Part shown: piece by piece, positions 22,405-32,693 of the stretch
How positions within the stretch are numbered: the stretch's first letter is position 1
How the letters are laid out: each line of letters opens with the position of its first letter
From: Candidozyma auris
Taxonomy: Eukaryota > Ascomycota > Pichiomycetes > Serinales > Metschnikowiaceae
DNA length: 64,000 nucleotides
Direction of reading: 5' to 3'
Assembly (NCBI RefSeq): GCF_003013715.1
Contig: NC_072813.1
Span: 1,736,001-1,800,000 of the forward strand
Made by a program: the position numbers and the translations under genes
The notes under the pieces: generated by a model
The model's database searches: none
What the model was told of the DNA's origin: nothing
What the model saw: the letters and a program-made list of their open reading frames with translations, nothing else

Positions 22405-23734
22405 TCACCAAGTGGAACCACCATGCTAAACGAATCTCACATAAAACAATCATCCAATCATCTCTGAATAATATGACAGCTTACAAATCTATAACCTGCA
22501 GCCCGTGTAAACGAGCTCACTAGTGAAAGACACAAAACGTGCTAGCAAGTGTAGGTTCTGTATAAGTCACACAAGGGAGGCAAACAATTTTGTACTTCAA
22601 ACAGACTTCACGAGGAGTAGATCAGTAATCTCGTTTTGTCCCTTTTCATTCGCCCTGCACGAGCTTCGGAATCCCATCGCTTTTTAACCATCTCCCATCT
22701 CCAAATGAGAACGGTTGCAAAAATGTCGTTGCTTGATCAGATACCCTGAGCACAAATACCCCACGACCAATTCAATACACATAAACTTTCTAAGCTTATC
22801 GGTGATGCTAGCTTGCCATTATAAACAAACGAAAGATTTGTGCCGTTTAGAGCCCGACTTGGCCTGTTCTCTTCGAACGTACTTGACCCTAGCTGAGTTA
22901 GCCACGACATTGTCGCTTGGGGAAGACCATCGATGAAGGGGAATCAACAAAGAGTTAGAGTATCAAGCTTTACAAATGAAATTTCAGGATTGTGGTCTCT
23001 AAACCTTTTGACCATATTTGTGTTGTAGTTCTCTTGCTTCGCAGCTGGGCAGAGATCTCCGAGTCTGCCTATATAGAGCCTCAATTCAATGGTGGGAAAC
23101 TCTCATGGTACATGGACGCAGGTACATTAAATTATTTGACCAAAATCTGTTTATTTCATTGTTTTTGGTGTGCCCTACAGCCTCTATGCCCTTCTTCTCT
23201 GTTTGGGTGTTATTTGTATTTTTGCTTTGATAAGTCGTTTCTGCACGTTTATGGCTCTCCCCGAAAACTGTTGCAAATGAGAGAACTTTCACGGCGCCCA
23301 TATATTTGATGCTACATAGTATCCATAATCTTCACATTAAGAATGTCGAGGAATGTCGAATTGTAAACGTTAAGCCGTTTAGCAGCTCAAGAACGCCAAA
23401 TGCGTTTCTTGTCTACCACCTATTCTGAATATCGGCTCCTTAGGTTTACTGACCGCCTTCTACGCATGCTATTTCATCTGTTATTGTGCTTCCGTATGTC
23501 ATATTATTTCATGATAGTCATTAGTACAAAAGCGTCCTAGGAAAAACCCAAATAAATGTTTGTAAACCAAATGCAAGTAGGCGTCGCAGCTCTATGTACA
23601 AATGTCGCTGCAACGTGCCCGTAGAACCCACGAGTGGGCCATCGTGCAAAGTTAATGCAATTATGATGTTGATGGCTGAAAGCCATCGATAAAAGAAGGA
23701 AAATTTCTGGAAGTATGCTTGATTCTGTCTCAGC

Positions 23735-24811
23735 TTAAATAGTGCTCACGTCCGGAGTGCCGTTGCCGCCGTTCAGTGGTCTTTGGTTGATTTTTTCGTA
23801 GTTGATGCTCTTCAAGATGTCTCTGCCGCCTTTGGCCACCAAGATCTCGGCGAGCTTCTCGCCAATCTGCTCAGCCTCGGCCTTGTTTCTCACAGTACCC
23901 TTGATTTCGCCTTCAACATACTGCTCGCCGTTCGGGCTCACAATGATGCCTTTGAAATCGAGCTCTTGCGTCTCTTCGTTGTAGTTGGTGCTCACGCCCA
24001 AGGGAACCGAGCAGCCGCCTTCCAAAACACGCATTAGCGATCTTTCAGCAGTGCACCGGAGGGAAGAAGCCTTGTGCTCCAATTTGCTCAACACCTGCTG
24101 CATCACCAAATCGTCTCTTCTGATCTCGACACCCAAAGCACCTTGCCCAACCGCATGGTACATCTGAGGAGCGTCTAAGCAGGCGGTGATACGGTTCTCC
24201 AAGCCAAGACGGATCAAACCGGCGGCAGCCAATATAAGACATTCATAAGGAGACTCTGGGTCGTCGAGTTTGGAAAGACGGGTATATATGTTACCTCTAA
24301 CGTCCTGAAAGCGCAAGTGAGGGTAGTTTTTGAGTAGCTGGGCCGATCTCCTGATGGAAGAAGTGCCCACCACGGCGCCGTGGGGCAAGTCGTCAAGCAG
24401 CTTGTACGACAGCCCCAGCTTCATAATCAAAGCGTCGCGGGGGTCTTCACGCTCCAAAATACACCCCAACTCGAACTCGTCAGGCAAGTTTGTGGGCATG
24501 TCCTTCAACGAGTGGACAATCAAGTCCAACTTGGGGTACTCATCCACGGCTTCCAACAACAAAATCTCGAGTTCTTTCGTCCAAAGAGACTTGCCACCAA
24601 ACGAGTAGAGCGGTCTGTTCTGGATCTTGTCCCCCAACGTCAGAAGCGCCAACACCGAGCAGGTCAAGTTGCGGTGGTAGTGCTCGATCTGCTCCTTGAC
24701 GATTTCCAGCTGGATAACCGCCAACTTTGATTTTCTGCCGCCGATCTGGATATGGTTGTTGGGCACGGAGAGCTGGGGCATGTTTTCAGAAGAAGATGTG
24801 TTGTGAGGCAT
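23735..24811 (-). CDS. HEM3: Porphobilinogen deaminase (hydroxymethylbilane synthase)
   Basis: It polymerises four porphobilinogen molecules to hydroxymethylbilane, the third step of cytosolic haem synthesis. From the ATG at 24811 it has 358 residues; the open frame upstream of that has no ATG. Signatures are GGRKSKLAVIQ near residue 26, SLKDMPT, GTSS(I)RRSAQL, DVRGN, and GGCSVPLGV carrying the Cys that binds the dipyrromethane cofactor. A CTG codon directly after AVIQ (24707-24709) falls where S. cerevisiae Hem3 has Ser (AVIQS), the second point of evidence for CTG read as Ser. The tail is slightly longer than in S. cerevisiae. Confidence 0.96.
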   Translation of the reverse strand: MPHNTSSSENMPQLSVPNNHIQIGGRKSKLAVIQLEIVKEQIEHYHRNLTCSVLALLTLGDKIQNRPLYSFGGKSLWTKELEILLLEAVDEYPKLDLIVHSLKDMPTNLPDEFELGCILEREDPRDALIMKLGLSYKLLDDLPHGAVVGTSSIRRSAQLLKNYPHLRFQDVRGNIYTRLSKLDDPESPYECLILAAAGLIRLGLENRITACLDAPQMYHAVGQGALGVEIRRDDLVMQQVLSKLEHKASSLRCTAERSLMRVLEGGCSVPLGVSTNYNEETQELDFKGIIVSPNGEQYVEGEIKGTVRNKAEAEQIGEKLAEILVAKGGRDILKSINYEKINQRPLNGGNGTPDVSTI

Positions 24812-25401
24812 GGAGAAAAACTTGTAAATGGAAAACGTCAATTGGATGAGGGAGAAAAATTCCTGTCGAGATGCACAGCAGGAGGAGATAGGCGAGGGGA
24901 GTAACTCAAGGGAAGAAGATGTGTTGGAACGGGAACACTTTCACAACACAACTGATGATATTTTTTTCTCTTTTTAAAAAAATTTCAATCCAAGTATGAA
25001 AAACAGCCTTGGCTGGTGGGTTGCCGGAAATGCGCTCTGGGGGAAACCTCGAGTTTAAATGGGCCCCTGGCGGAAACGGTGCGCACTTTTTATCGCCTAC
25101 CACAGGCTCCAAAAGCGAGCCAGAAAAGAGGTAAAGAACGGCCCGTTTCGCATTATCGTGAGTGGTTCGCGCTGTCTTGCTTGGCCCAACGGGCCACTGA
25201 GCGGGCGAGGATTATTCATATGGGGAGGGGGCTGCGTGCAGGTCGGACGAGGAACTTTCTTTTTGCAACCTCCACTAGGGCCACCGTAGCTCATCTTCCA
25301 GATTGGCTACGAGATTTTTGAAAACACCAACATGTTCTTACGAATGCGACCATTTCAGTGGTAGCTTTGGAATTTCAATATCTTTGTTCCTTGGCCCAAT
25401 T

Positions 25402-25560
25402 CTTCCGACCCGGTGCGAGTCCGTGTCGGAACGAGTACGACCTGCCTAGTATGGACGGTGTACGATTACCCAGCGGGCTCAGCTGATTCAGCACTGGGGC
25501 CATTTGAGCGCACCCCAGCCAGACCGGGCCACCCCGATGCACCCGGAAACTGGCGATGTG
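25402..25560. other. GC-rich block with hairpin potential, function unknown
   Basis: TTCCGAC (about 25403) and GTCGGAA pair perfectly around CGG-N7-CCG, making an 11-bp stem with one mismatch. A CCCAG/CTGGG pair follows at about 25470-25498, then further CCGGG repeats to 25545. The inner TGCGAGTCC resembles a tRNA B box but no tRNA fold can be built around it. It could be a structured RNA gene or a cluster of CGG/CCG sites for Zn2Cys6 factors. I cannot decide. Confidence 0.4.
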
Positions 25561-25744
25561 TTTGAGGAAACACGATTTTTGATATTTCTGATGTTCCAAG
25601 GTATTATTACGGTGTCATTGATCTCTTTCTTCTCTGACTCTTCTCTTTTTTTTTTTCCGGAGATAACATTGTCTCATGGGTTCTCCGCGTAAGTTGGATT
25701 CCCTTGTGAATTTGATCCACCCATGACCCATGTGCAACAGTTTT

Positions 25745-25756
25745 TTTCGCAGCCAT
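25745..25756 (+). promoter_or_regulatory. Recurrent 12-bp promoter motif, copy 7
   Basis: TTTCGCAGCCAT in the HEM3-YVC1 gap, 934 bp upstream of HEM3 and about 230 bp past the YVC1 stop. Exact match. Confidence 0.55.
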
Positions 25757-25985
25757 TCAGAGCCGTGCTGGAATGCTGACTACAGTACACTGACCGAGAC
25801 ACACTGCAATGATGTTCCTTTCCCTTTTTCTTTTTCAAAGAAACTCTCGTAGCAACTCATTAATTCTGGGTAATGAATGGCTGTGGAGTTGTTGCCTATG
25901 ACCAGTAGCGGTCTCTTTGTTATGGAAATCACAAAGTTTTCAAGCTGGCACTTTTACTCTATGCTAATGTGTACTATACTATGTC

Positions 25986-28445
25986 TCAGACCGTGCCAAA
26001 CAGCTCTTTTGAGTAGTCGGAATCTTCGTCGCTCTCCACCTCCGTGTCCAGTCTCTCGTTCACCAGTGCCTCTGTCAAATCGTACATGGCATTGCCTGCG
26101 CTTCTCATGTAATCGTTGCTGATGATTCTCCCGGGGCCGCCTTTCTCTTGTATTATCGCCTCGAGCTCGTCAAGTCTCTTCATGACGGCGGCCAAATCAT
26201 GCTTACGCAGTTTCCTCTGACCCAGGCTTTCTCCACTGACTTCCCGATCTCTGATCTTCATGCTCTTTTTCCCAAACTTACCGTATCGCTTTCCCAAGTA
26301 ATCTTCAAGGAACACCAGGTCCTCAGAAGCGTATCGAAGACCTCCGAGAGTATTGATGGACTGTTTAGGAATAAGATGCTTGGGAATTGACCTAGGAGCC
26401 GCATCTCTTGCAGTATCATTGTCGTTGGCACTGAAGATAACTGCGTTGGAGGCATGCGAGATTGCCCTTCCAGCCATGTTGTTGTTGGACGGCATTGCAA
26501 AATGTGACCCTCTTCTTGAATTCATGAGCGTGCTGACGTCCAGATCATCATCTTGCGCCTGCGCTGCCAATATCATATCGTTATCCTCGTAGAAATCGTG
26601 TTCCTTACTCAAGAAGGTGAAGTACTTCAAGTCGTGCTGCTGCTTCTGCAAAAACGACTTCTCGTCCTTCACAAGTATCTCGTATAAATATATCGTCGCA
26701 ATTATAGGTAGCTTGAAAATACTCACGACACCGTTGAAAGCCATCAACATAGGTGACTTTTGGTGATGCTTTGAGTAATTGAGTCTCCCCCACTTTAGAT
26801 AGATGATAAGGTTCGTCGTTTTCATGTACTCGAATTCTTCCTTATTTGTGAGAGTCACCTTGGTGAAAACGTTACTGAGGACGATGGCTAAAATGGTGGC
26901 GACAATAAATTGCACCAAGAATAAATACGCAAGTTGTACCACTCGACCCAAGTTGTTGTATCTACTCCAATTGTCCCATACTGCTGGAGTGAAGCCGAAA
27001 AATAATTTCAACATGCTGAAGGCAACCTCATACACTGTCAAGTCAATTGTGAGACTGATAAAACATAAGAAGAACCCGAAGATCAAAGAAACAAATAAGG
27101 AAAACATGGCTATCATATAGAGCGACATCTTTTTAAACGACAAAATCATCATGTTGAAAAACTCGTAGTTGTTGAAAACGGAAAGCAACCTCGGAAATAG
27201 AAGGATAGGAATCAAACTGAAAAAGTCATAATATACCACAGGGTTGAGCCTTCCCAGGCCAAGGAGCACTCTCAATACGAAGGAGACGTCAATAAGTCCC
27301 ACTACCAAAAGATCGAAGTATGTCCAAATAATCTTTTTGAGAAATTTGTATTCGATGTGAAGAAATTTCTGGAGATTATCGAAGTTGAAACTCAAGGCCA
27401 CCGTCCAGAACACAAGAGAAAAGACCTTGCTGTATATGGATTCGCCCATGTCCACCTTCAAGTTGTGTTTGTGACGTAGTATAAGCACAAAGAATAGGAA
27501 CGTGAGAAATGCATACTTGAGATTGATGACGATGGATTGGTACTTTGGTACGACATGCGACCTAAAGATCACTTTCTTGATAGTCACTTGATTGTACTTG
27601 TAGTCCACGACATTTTTTTCTGTGTCGGAGGGGTCAGAGTTTGAGAGAGTCTCGTAATCCCTGTTCCTCTTGGGATTAGATCCACCCAAAATATCGAGCC
27701 AATTGCCATCGTGGCCGCTAGCCTGATCCATAACAAGAACCTCACCGTTATAGATATTCTCTAAAATATGCACAATGACAGGCTGCGACAAGAATTTCTT
27801 TGCTTTGGTGAGAATGGAAAGCTCCAATGTATTGAAGCTGTCCAAATGCTTGGTGTCTCTCAAAATTCGGCTCTCCTCGTGACCATGTCGAAGCTTCAAG
27901 GGGTCCACAAACAACATATTGATGCGGCTAGCAGAGCGGTACTCTCGAAGCATTCTGATAGCTAGCAACTCGCAAACGTTGGCTTTGGTGGCGAGCAAAT
28001 CGTACATGACGAAGTTGCTCTCCATCTGTATCATAAATTCATAACGTAGTAGCAAAAGCACGTAAATGAGGTTTGTGGATAAGGAGTCAGCGCTCTGTTG
28101 AGCTCCTTTGTCTAGCAACACTGAACCGTAGTTGACGGCAGTGAAGTGTGGGGTGTCGTACATATCATACTGGCCAGAGGAGACCTGTGAGTTGAACACA
28201 GCGTGCAACGAGGATAGTCTGCTCATGTCCACTAGTTTGGTAACGAGTGGCTTAATAAGGGCCGTTCTGATCTCGGGCGTTTTCAATTGCTCATACTTCA
28301 AACTGAGCATCACTTTCTTATTGATGAGCTTCTGGATCTGGAAGTAGAGGTACTTGAACTCAAGATAGCGGTATTTTGTTCTGTTACCTTTGTCGGAAGC
28401 CAAACTGGTCATTCTGTGGCCCATGGGGACCCTGCCTTTGGACAT
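25986..28445 (-). CDS. YVC1: Vacuolar TRP cation channel Yvc1
   Basis: A TRP-family channel of the vacuolar membrane that releases calcium to the cytosol on osmotic upshock. It has 819 residues from the ATG at 28445, longer than the 675 of S. cerevisiae. The N-terminal cytosolic half (about 1-290) is hydrophilic. Six membrane segments follow between about 300 and 550 (YAFLTFLFFVLIL, FDLLVVGLIDVSFVL, LFVSLIFGFFLCFI and others). A pore-like loop FSMLKLFFGFTP precedes the last helix. The tail is Ser/Asp-rich, with an acidic end (DTEVESDEDSDYSKEL) that may bind calcium. RAD1 lies 187 bp upstream on the same strand. Confidence 0.9.
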   Translation of the reverse strand: MSKGRVPMGHRMTSLASDKGNRTKYRYLEFKYLYFQIQKLINKKVMLSLKYEQLKTPEIRTALIKPLVTKLVDMSRLSSLHAVFNSQVSSGQYDMYDTPHFTAVNYGSVLLDKGAQQSADSLSTNLIYVLLLLRYEFMIQMESNFVMYDLLATKANVCELLAIRMLREYRSASRINMLFVDPLKLRHGHEESRILRDTKHLDSFNTLELSILTKAKKFLSQPVIVHILENIYNGEVLVMDQASGHDGNWLDILGGSNPKRNRDYETLSNSDPSDTEKNVVDYKYNQVTIKKVIFRSHVVPKYQSIVINLKYAFLTFLFFVLILRHKHNLKVDMGESIYSKVFSLVFWTVALSFNFDNLQKFLHIEYKFLKKIIWTYFDLLVVGLIDVSFVLRVLLGLGRLNPVVYYDFFSLIPILLFPRLLSVFNNYEFFNMMILSFKKMSLYMIAMFSLFVSLIFGFFLCFISLTIDLTVYEVAFSMLKLFFGFTPAVWDNWSRYNNLGRVVQLAYLFLVQFIVATILAIVLSNVFTKVTLTNKEEFEYMKTTNLIIYLKWGRLNYSKHHQKSPMLMAFNGVVSIFKLPIIATIYLYEILVKDEKSFLQKQQHDLKYFTFLSKEHDFYEDNDMILAAQAQDDDLDVSTLMNSRRGSHFAMPSNNNMAGRAISHASNAVIFSANDNDTARDAAPRSIPKHLIPKQSINTLGGLRYASEDLVFLEDYLGKRYGKFGKKSMKIRDREVSGESLGQRKLRKHDLAAVMKRLDELEAIIQEKGGPGRIISNDYMRSAGNAMYDLTEALVNERLDTEVESDEDSDYSKELFGTV

Positions 28446-28522
28446 TAGGTTTTTTAAACTCACTAACTTGATTCACTTCTTTGGTAAAGATGTCTCGCTA
28501 CAGGTAGTGAGGCGCATCAACT

Positions 28523-28534
28523 TTTCGCACCCAT
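28523..28534 (+). promoter_or_regulatory. Recurrent 12-bp promoter motif, C variant, before YVC1
   Basis: TTTCGCACCCAT, 78 bp upstream of the YVC1 ATG in the 187-bp gap to RAD1. Its closeness to the start argues for a promoter role. Confidence 0.55.
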
Positions 28535-28631
28535 TTTGACAAAAGGTAAATATCGATCAATCGCGGGGACTCCGAAGCTTGCTGCGAGACGATAGTGCTA
28601 AAAAAAGAATTTAGACGTTACTTTGACATGA

Positions 28632-31600
28632 TCATCTCACCACCCGGTTGATAAAGTTGTAAGCTTTGTTGCCGTTCTCGTCGCCCAACATATCTTTTAG
28701 CTCTTGTCTGCTGAGATTGACAAAATCCTTCATGTTCTTGATCCTCAGGATAATGGTAGTATAATTCACATTAGTGACACCAGGAATACTTTGTAAAAGG
28801 TCAATGGCATCATCATTGTACATAGGTGGACCCTCGCTGGTGGAAATCGCTGGGTTCACTCCTTTGGCCAAGGCTTCTTCCACATCAGGTTCTTGCTGAC
28901 TGGCCTTGAGCTCTAGAAAGATTTGTGCTGTTTCGTATGGTGAAGACGACCAGATCACCTTTAGCTTCGGGAAAGAGACGAGAAGCTCGGTTATTTTCAG
29001 CTGAATCTCTTTCTTTGAAATTTTACTTGCAATCGGATTAGTCGCTTTGTGTCCTGGCGGGCGTATTTCTGCAAACGGCTCGAATGAAAATGACTTGCTT
29101 TCATCGAACTCGATAAGCAAAGTGGGAATATCGTAATGTCTAAACATTTGCTCACATTGCTGATACAATCGTCCGCTCTTGAATGACCCAATCAAATCCG
29201 GAATGGACTTCCTCTCGATGCAAATTTTGGGCGAGATGACATAATCACCAACGGTAAGCATACAAGGTATCACCTGGATACCAACTCTATAGAGAAGATT
29301 CGGTAACGACGAACGAAACTCACGGGAGTCGACAATCACCCTCATCTCATCTTCCTCAGTACGGAACTTTGCACCACCAGCTATTCTTGTGTTCACGACC
29401 TGGGCTTTTCGGAGATGAAATTTCCAGTTATCTTGTTCCGTAGCGAACCGCTTACCCAAGTTTGCTTTCTCTCTGATGAGACTAGTAAAAGCCAGCTTTT
29501 CTTTCCTGATTCTCATCAAGTGCGTCTGTTCTTCAACCGAGGTACCATAATACATGAAGTAGGTTTTTGGCTCAACAGCAGTATTAGTGGCGTGGTATAC
29601 CTCGACTCTTCTGATAAAAGCAAGATCAGGCTCATACATGATGATGTACAGAGGACATAGCTCTTGTAGTAACATCTCGTTGGTTGTTTCGTTGTACGTT
29701 TCGATGATCACCTGATTATACTTCTCCACATGCTCCAAGTCGACTTCCAATCTTCTTACGTGTGGAGGCTGGATGTTTTCAAACGGGTTTGCCATGAACC
29801 TGTCGTCCGCTTCTTCGTGCTCTCTGTCGACCTCCATCACCTCGCTTTCCTCGAGCTCATCGTTGCTATCGATTTCCTGTTTGATGTCCTGCTCCAAACG
29901 ATCAACAATATCCTGCTCTAAGTCGACAGGGCCCGACGTCTTCTCATAATCACTACCAGAGTACAAACGAGCCACATTCGCAACAGCAGCTGCTCCTCTA
30001 GTTCTGCGACGCTTGCTTCGAGGAACATTGTTGCCTCTTGTAAAAGTCTTACTTGTATTGAGCTCGCCTCCAGATTCGGAGGCATTTTCCTTGCTGTCCT
30101 CATCGTCTTTTGATAGCTCGGTTGTGAGTTTTTTGGTTAAAGATATGAGCTCTTTCCATTGTAGATACTCACGCAATCTCCCTGCCATGTAGCTCTTGCA
30201 AGAAAACCATTTACGCCCGGTTTGCTCGTGCACCTTCTTTTTGGCCTTCGCCAAAATGGACGACAACTGCTGTGCCGTTCTACCTGAGGAGCACATAATA
30301 AGTATCGGCCCTTCTGTTTTTGTATTAGACATCGACCTTTCATGTATTATGTCATCCACAAGAATCACAAGCTGCTCCCATTTTGGAAGTTCCTCGAGAT
30401 TGTAGACTTCAACTTTGCCTTGAACATTGCTTGCTTTCTCGATGTCATCTTCGACATTGCCAGTTGCCACAGTGACTCTACCGAGGGCCCTCTCTTTTGC
30501 ATATGAGGTGATTGTGGTACCTTCGTCCATCATGAGCCAAGGACTCATCGATGTGGCATTCATCGTACCAGCTCCAGAGGAGCGAATATTGGTGTCTACG
30601 ATACCCTGAACACGCTGGTAGAACGTTAACGAATCATCTCGTAAAAGACTCAGAAGAAGCTCCTTTAGAGTAGCCAAGTCGTAAACAAGCTGCTTGGAAG
30701 TCCACGAGATTCTATGCCATTGTGACTCGAGTGAAAGCCGAACACGAGTAACAAAATCACTATCGTGAAGATTCTCCACATCCCAATAATCGGTGTCGAG
30801 AGTAGGATTGTGCCTTTTGAGTTCCTGAAGACAAGCTGTAAGACATGAGAGAATAGCACTTTGTATCTTTGCCATTTTCGCTGAAAGCTTTACATTGACT
30901 TCCGTGACGGTTCCTCTTTTCTCTTGCAGGCTATGTGACCTTAGCATCAACAGAGATGACACTTCCACGTGGAAACGTGGCCATAGAAAGACATTGGTAA
31001 GTCGAAGATATTTCAACTTGCTTGCCAAGGGAGTGAAGCCAGTGAACGACTCCGGCTCGTCTGAGACAGCTTTAACAAAGCCCCAGTCGTTCTGATCTCG
31101 ATACAAATTGACAATAAACGAATCGTTCAGGGTTTCTCTGACCTTTTCAGCATGAAGCAAATAAATGCCCGTAATATCCTGAGGCTTCAACACTCCAGAC
31201 AAAATGTCCACCACTAAGATTCGCAGACTGATGCTAAGCACACCGCCCTTCATGTACATTTCTCTTCTTTTCGTTGTGTTGGCCAAATCAGAGCCCCTGA
31301 CAGCACGCAATGCCGGTTCCCACTCACTTTCTGTATTCGTTTCGTTCCCAGCCACTGCGTTCATCCAACGTAGTTCCACTAAAAGGTCGTTCAATTTAAC
31401 AATCTCTTCCTCACCAGCACCCAATAAAATCACCAATGACCTTTTTTTCGTGACTGTTTTGCCAGTCTCCAACGTCACCGACGGCAGACTTAGCGCAAAG
31501 AGCAAGTTGGCAGTAACGATTTCGCAGCCGAGGCCCCTACCTAATATTAGGAGCCCGTCTTTCGACAACATCGTCTCTACGATTTCCTGATAAAAACGCA

Positions 31601-31952
31601 ACGGTAACATGCAACAGACCTCTCTGGACTCGTATATCGCCAAGTTCTCTTCCTTCTCCTCTCTCACCACGGGAATGGATCCTTCCTCTGCCTCTCTCAT
31701 AGTCCGTTCATACAACGCCTTTGTTCGTTCAATTGATATCTCTGGCTGATTTTCCGGCTCCACATATTCCTCTTCCAGTCTTTTGTTTCCGTTATCTGTG
31801 GGTTCAGAATTCTCATTGTCATTAGTTGCAGCTTCTCTAGCAGCAACAATATCAGCGGCGTTGACATTGTTGCCATCATCAACGTCAGGAACAAAAAGAG
31901 ACTCCAGCTTGTCGTCATATTCTTCATCCTCAGGCACAAACAACGAGGACAT
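28632..31952 (-). CDS. RAD1: Rad1 (XPF) DNA repair endonuclease subunit
   Basis: The catalytic subunit of the Rad1-Rad10 structure-specific endonuclease, which cuts 5' of lesions in nucleotide excision repair and trims flaps in single-strand annealing. The length, 1106 residues, is normal. The N-terminus is acidic. An inactive helicase-like domain begins near LPLRFYQEIVETML. A highly charged linker (about 600-720) contains KRRRTRG and DLEQDIVDRLEQDI. The nuclease domain carries VIVDSREFRSSLP and CIERKSIPDLIGSF (the ERKx3D motif with catalytic Asp). Tandem helix-hairpin-helix elements (LLQSIPGVTNVN) close the protein and bind Rad10. The start is 90 bp from that of the divergent secretory-protein gene. 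Confidence 0.95.
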   Translation of the reverse strand: MSSLFVPEDEEYDDKLESLFVPDVDDGNNVNAADIVAAREAATNDNENSEPTDNGNKRLEEEYVEPENQPEISIERTKALYERTMREAEEGSIPVVREEKEENLAIYESREVCCMLPLRFYQEIVETMLSKDGLLILGRGLGCEIVTANLLFALSLPSVTLETGKTVTKKRSLVILLGAGEEEIVKLNDLLVELRWMNAVAGNETNTESEWEPALRAVRGSDLANTTKRREMYMKGGVLSISLRILVVDILSGVLKPQDITGIYLLHAEKVRETLNDSFIVNLYRDQNDWGFVKAVSDEPESFTGFTPLASKLKYLRLTNVFLWPRFHVEVSSLLMLRSHSLQEKRGTVTEVNVKLSAKMAKIQSAILSCLTACLQELKRHNPTLDTDYWDVENLHDSDFVTRVRLSLESQWHRISWTSKQLVYDLATLKELLLSLLRDDSLTFYQRVQGIVDTNIRSSGAGTMNATSMSPWLMMDEGTTITSYAKERALGRVTVATGNVEDDIEKASNVQGKVEVYNLEELPKWEQLVILVDDIIHERSMSNTKTEGPILIMCSSGRTAQQLSSILAKAKKKVHEQTGRKWFSCKSYMAGRLREYLQWKELISLTKKLTTELSKDDEDSKENASESGGELNTSKTFTRGNNVPRSKRRRTRGAAAVANVARLYSGSDYEKTSGPVDLEQDIVDRLEQDIKQEIDSNDELEESEVMEVDREHEEADDRFMANPFENIQPPHVRRLEVDLEHVEKYNQVIIETYNETTNEMLLQELCPLYIIMYEPDLAFIRRVEVYHATNTAVEPKTYFMYYGTSVEEQTHLMRIRKEKLAFTSLIREKANLGKRFATEQDNWKFHLRKAQVVNTRIAGGAKFRTEEDEMRVIVDSREFRSSLPNLLYRVGIQVIPCMLTVGDYVISPKICIERKSIPDLIGSFKSGRLYQQCEQMFRHYDIPTLLIEFDESKSFSFEPFAEIRPPGHKATNPIASKISKKEIQLKITELLVSFPKLKVIWSSSPYETAQIFLELKASQQEPDVEEALAKGVNPAISTSEGPPMYNDDAIDLLQSIPGVTNVNYTTIILRIKNMKDFVNLSRQELKDMLGDENGNKAYNFINRVVR

Positions 31953-32042
31953 TATGGCCCTTCTAGCTTTATGGAGTTAAAATACAGAAACACCGCTTGC
32001 CCTGAATAAGGTTGTAGGTTGGTGATACCTGCACCGATTTGT

Positions 32043-32663
32043 ATGGCAGCATCGAGCCTCCGCATTATCGCCAACCTACTACTACTACTACTAGTCCTGG
32101 GTACGCGAACTCAATCTATGACCTTTCGGCCCGAAGAGTATGCGAAAAAAGGAGAAGTAACTCTTACGCTGGCATTGACTTGCTTCGTGGTCTTTGTGGA
32201 GGACGTGTCTGAGTCAAAGGAAAAGCGGTTGGAAGAATGGAAGTACTATCATAATCCCAACAGGGCGCCGTTTGAAAGAATGGAACACGTCAACCGGCCA
32301 GTGATTTACGGCATCGACTTGGATGAGTCACCCGAGGATAAAGCGGCCAAGAAGATGTCAGCATCGGCGACGTACAAGCTTACGCTCCGAGATGAGAGTG
32401 AAAACTACTTCTACGCAATTGAAATCGACAAATTACCATTTCTTCACTCACAGGCCTCCAACACAGGTACGCCACTTCCAGTCCCATTGGGCGGAAAGCT
32501 CGTTCTAAAGTCAGGCACTAAAGTGTACAACGGGGTAGTCTGTCTCACGGCTAGTTCTTGCGAGTACTTGGGCCACGACGAGAATCTGTCTCTTGCAAAG
32601 CAGCTCAATGCCGGCGTCGTGGAGAAGTACATCGATGTAATGGAGAGGCAGCTCAACACTTAG
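32043..32663 (+). CDS. Small secretory-pathway protein, unrecognised
   Basis: A 206-residue protein starting at ATG 32043; the frame is open further upstream but without ATG. Residues 1-25 form a good signal peptide (ASSLRIIANLLLLLLVLG), and no other membrane segment is seen, so the mature part should be lumenal or secreted. It contains ATYKLTLRDESENYFYAIEIDKLP and a Cys pair near the end (VVCLTASSCEY) that could form a disulfide. The beta-rich pattern distantly recalls the lumenal EMC10 subunit of the ER membrane complex, but yeast Emc10 has a C-terminal membrane helix that is absent here. I would not assign a function. It shares a 90-bp promoter with RAD1 and converges on MET12. Confidence 0.65.
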   Translation: MAASSLRIIANLLLLLLVLGTRTQSMTFRPEEYAKKGEVTLTLALTCFVVFVEDVSESKEKRLEEWKYYHNPNRAPFERMEHVNRPVIYGIDLDESPEDKAAKKMSASATYKLTLRDESENYFYAIEIDKLPFLHSQASNTGTPLPVPLGGKLVLKSGTKVYNGVVCLTASSCEYLGHDENLSLAKQLNAGVVEKYIDVMERQLNT

Positions 32664-32693
32664 ACGTTAGAGCTTGTAATGTGCAGTGGGTAG

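Larger units (their letters stand above)
21963..23734. other. Intergenic, 1.8 kb, ERG3 upstream region
   Basis: No supported gene. Both flanking genes run leftward. Besides the two sterol elements it has a cluster of CACGTGA, CATGTGA and TGTGAC sites at about 22290-22320, and a near-match of the recurrent motif at 22711-22722 (one base off). Short open frames here have no resemblance to known proteins. Confidence 0.6.
24812..25985. other. Intergenic, 1.2 kb, HEM3 upstream region
   Basis: No supported gene. It contains the HEM3 promoter, a GC-rich stretch with strong inverted repeats (25402-25560, listed separately), a truncated motif match TTTTGCAACCTC (25261) and an exact one (25745). The right end is the 3' flank of YVC1. 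Confidence 0.6.

Noticed and set aside
25400..25440. Possible tRNA B box GGTGCGAGTCC
   Set aside because: No acceptor, D-arm or anticodon arm can be built at the expected distance, and the conserved TT of the T-loop is replaced.
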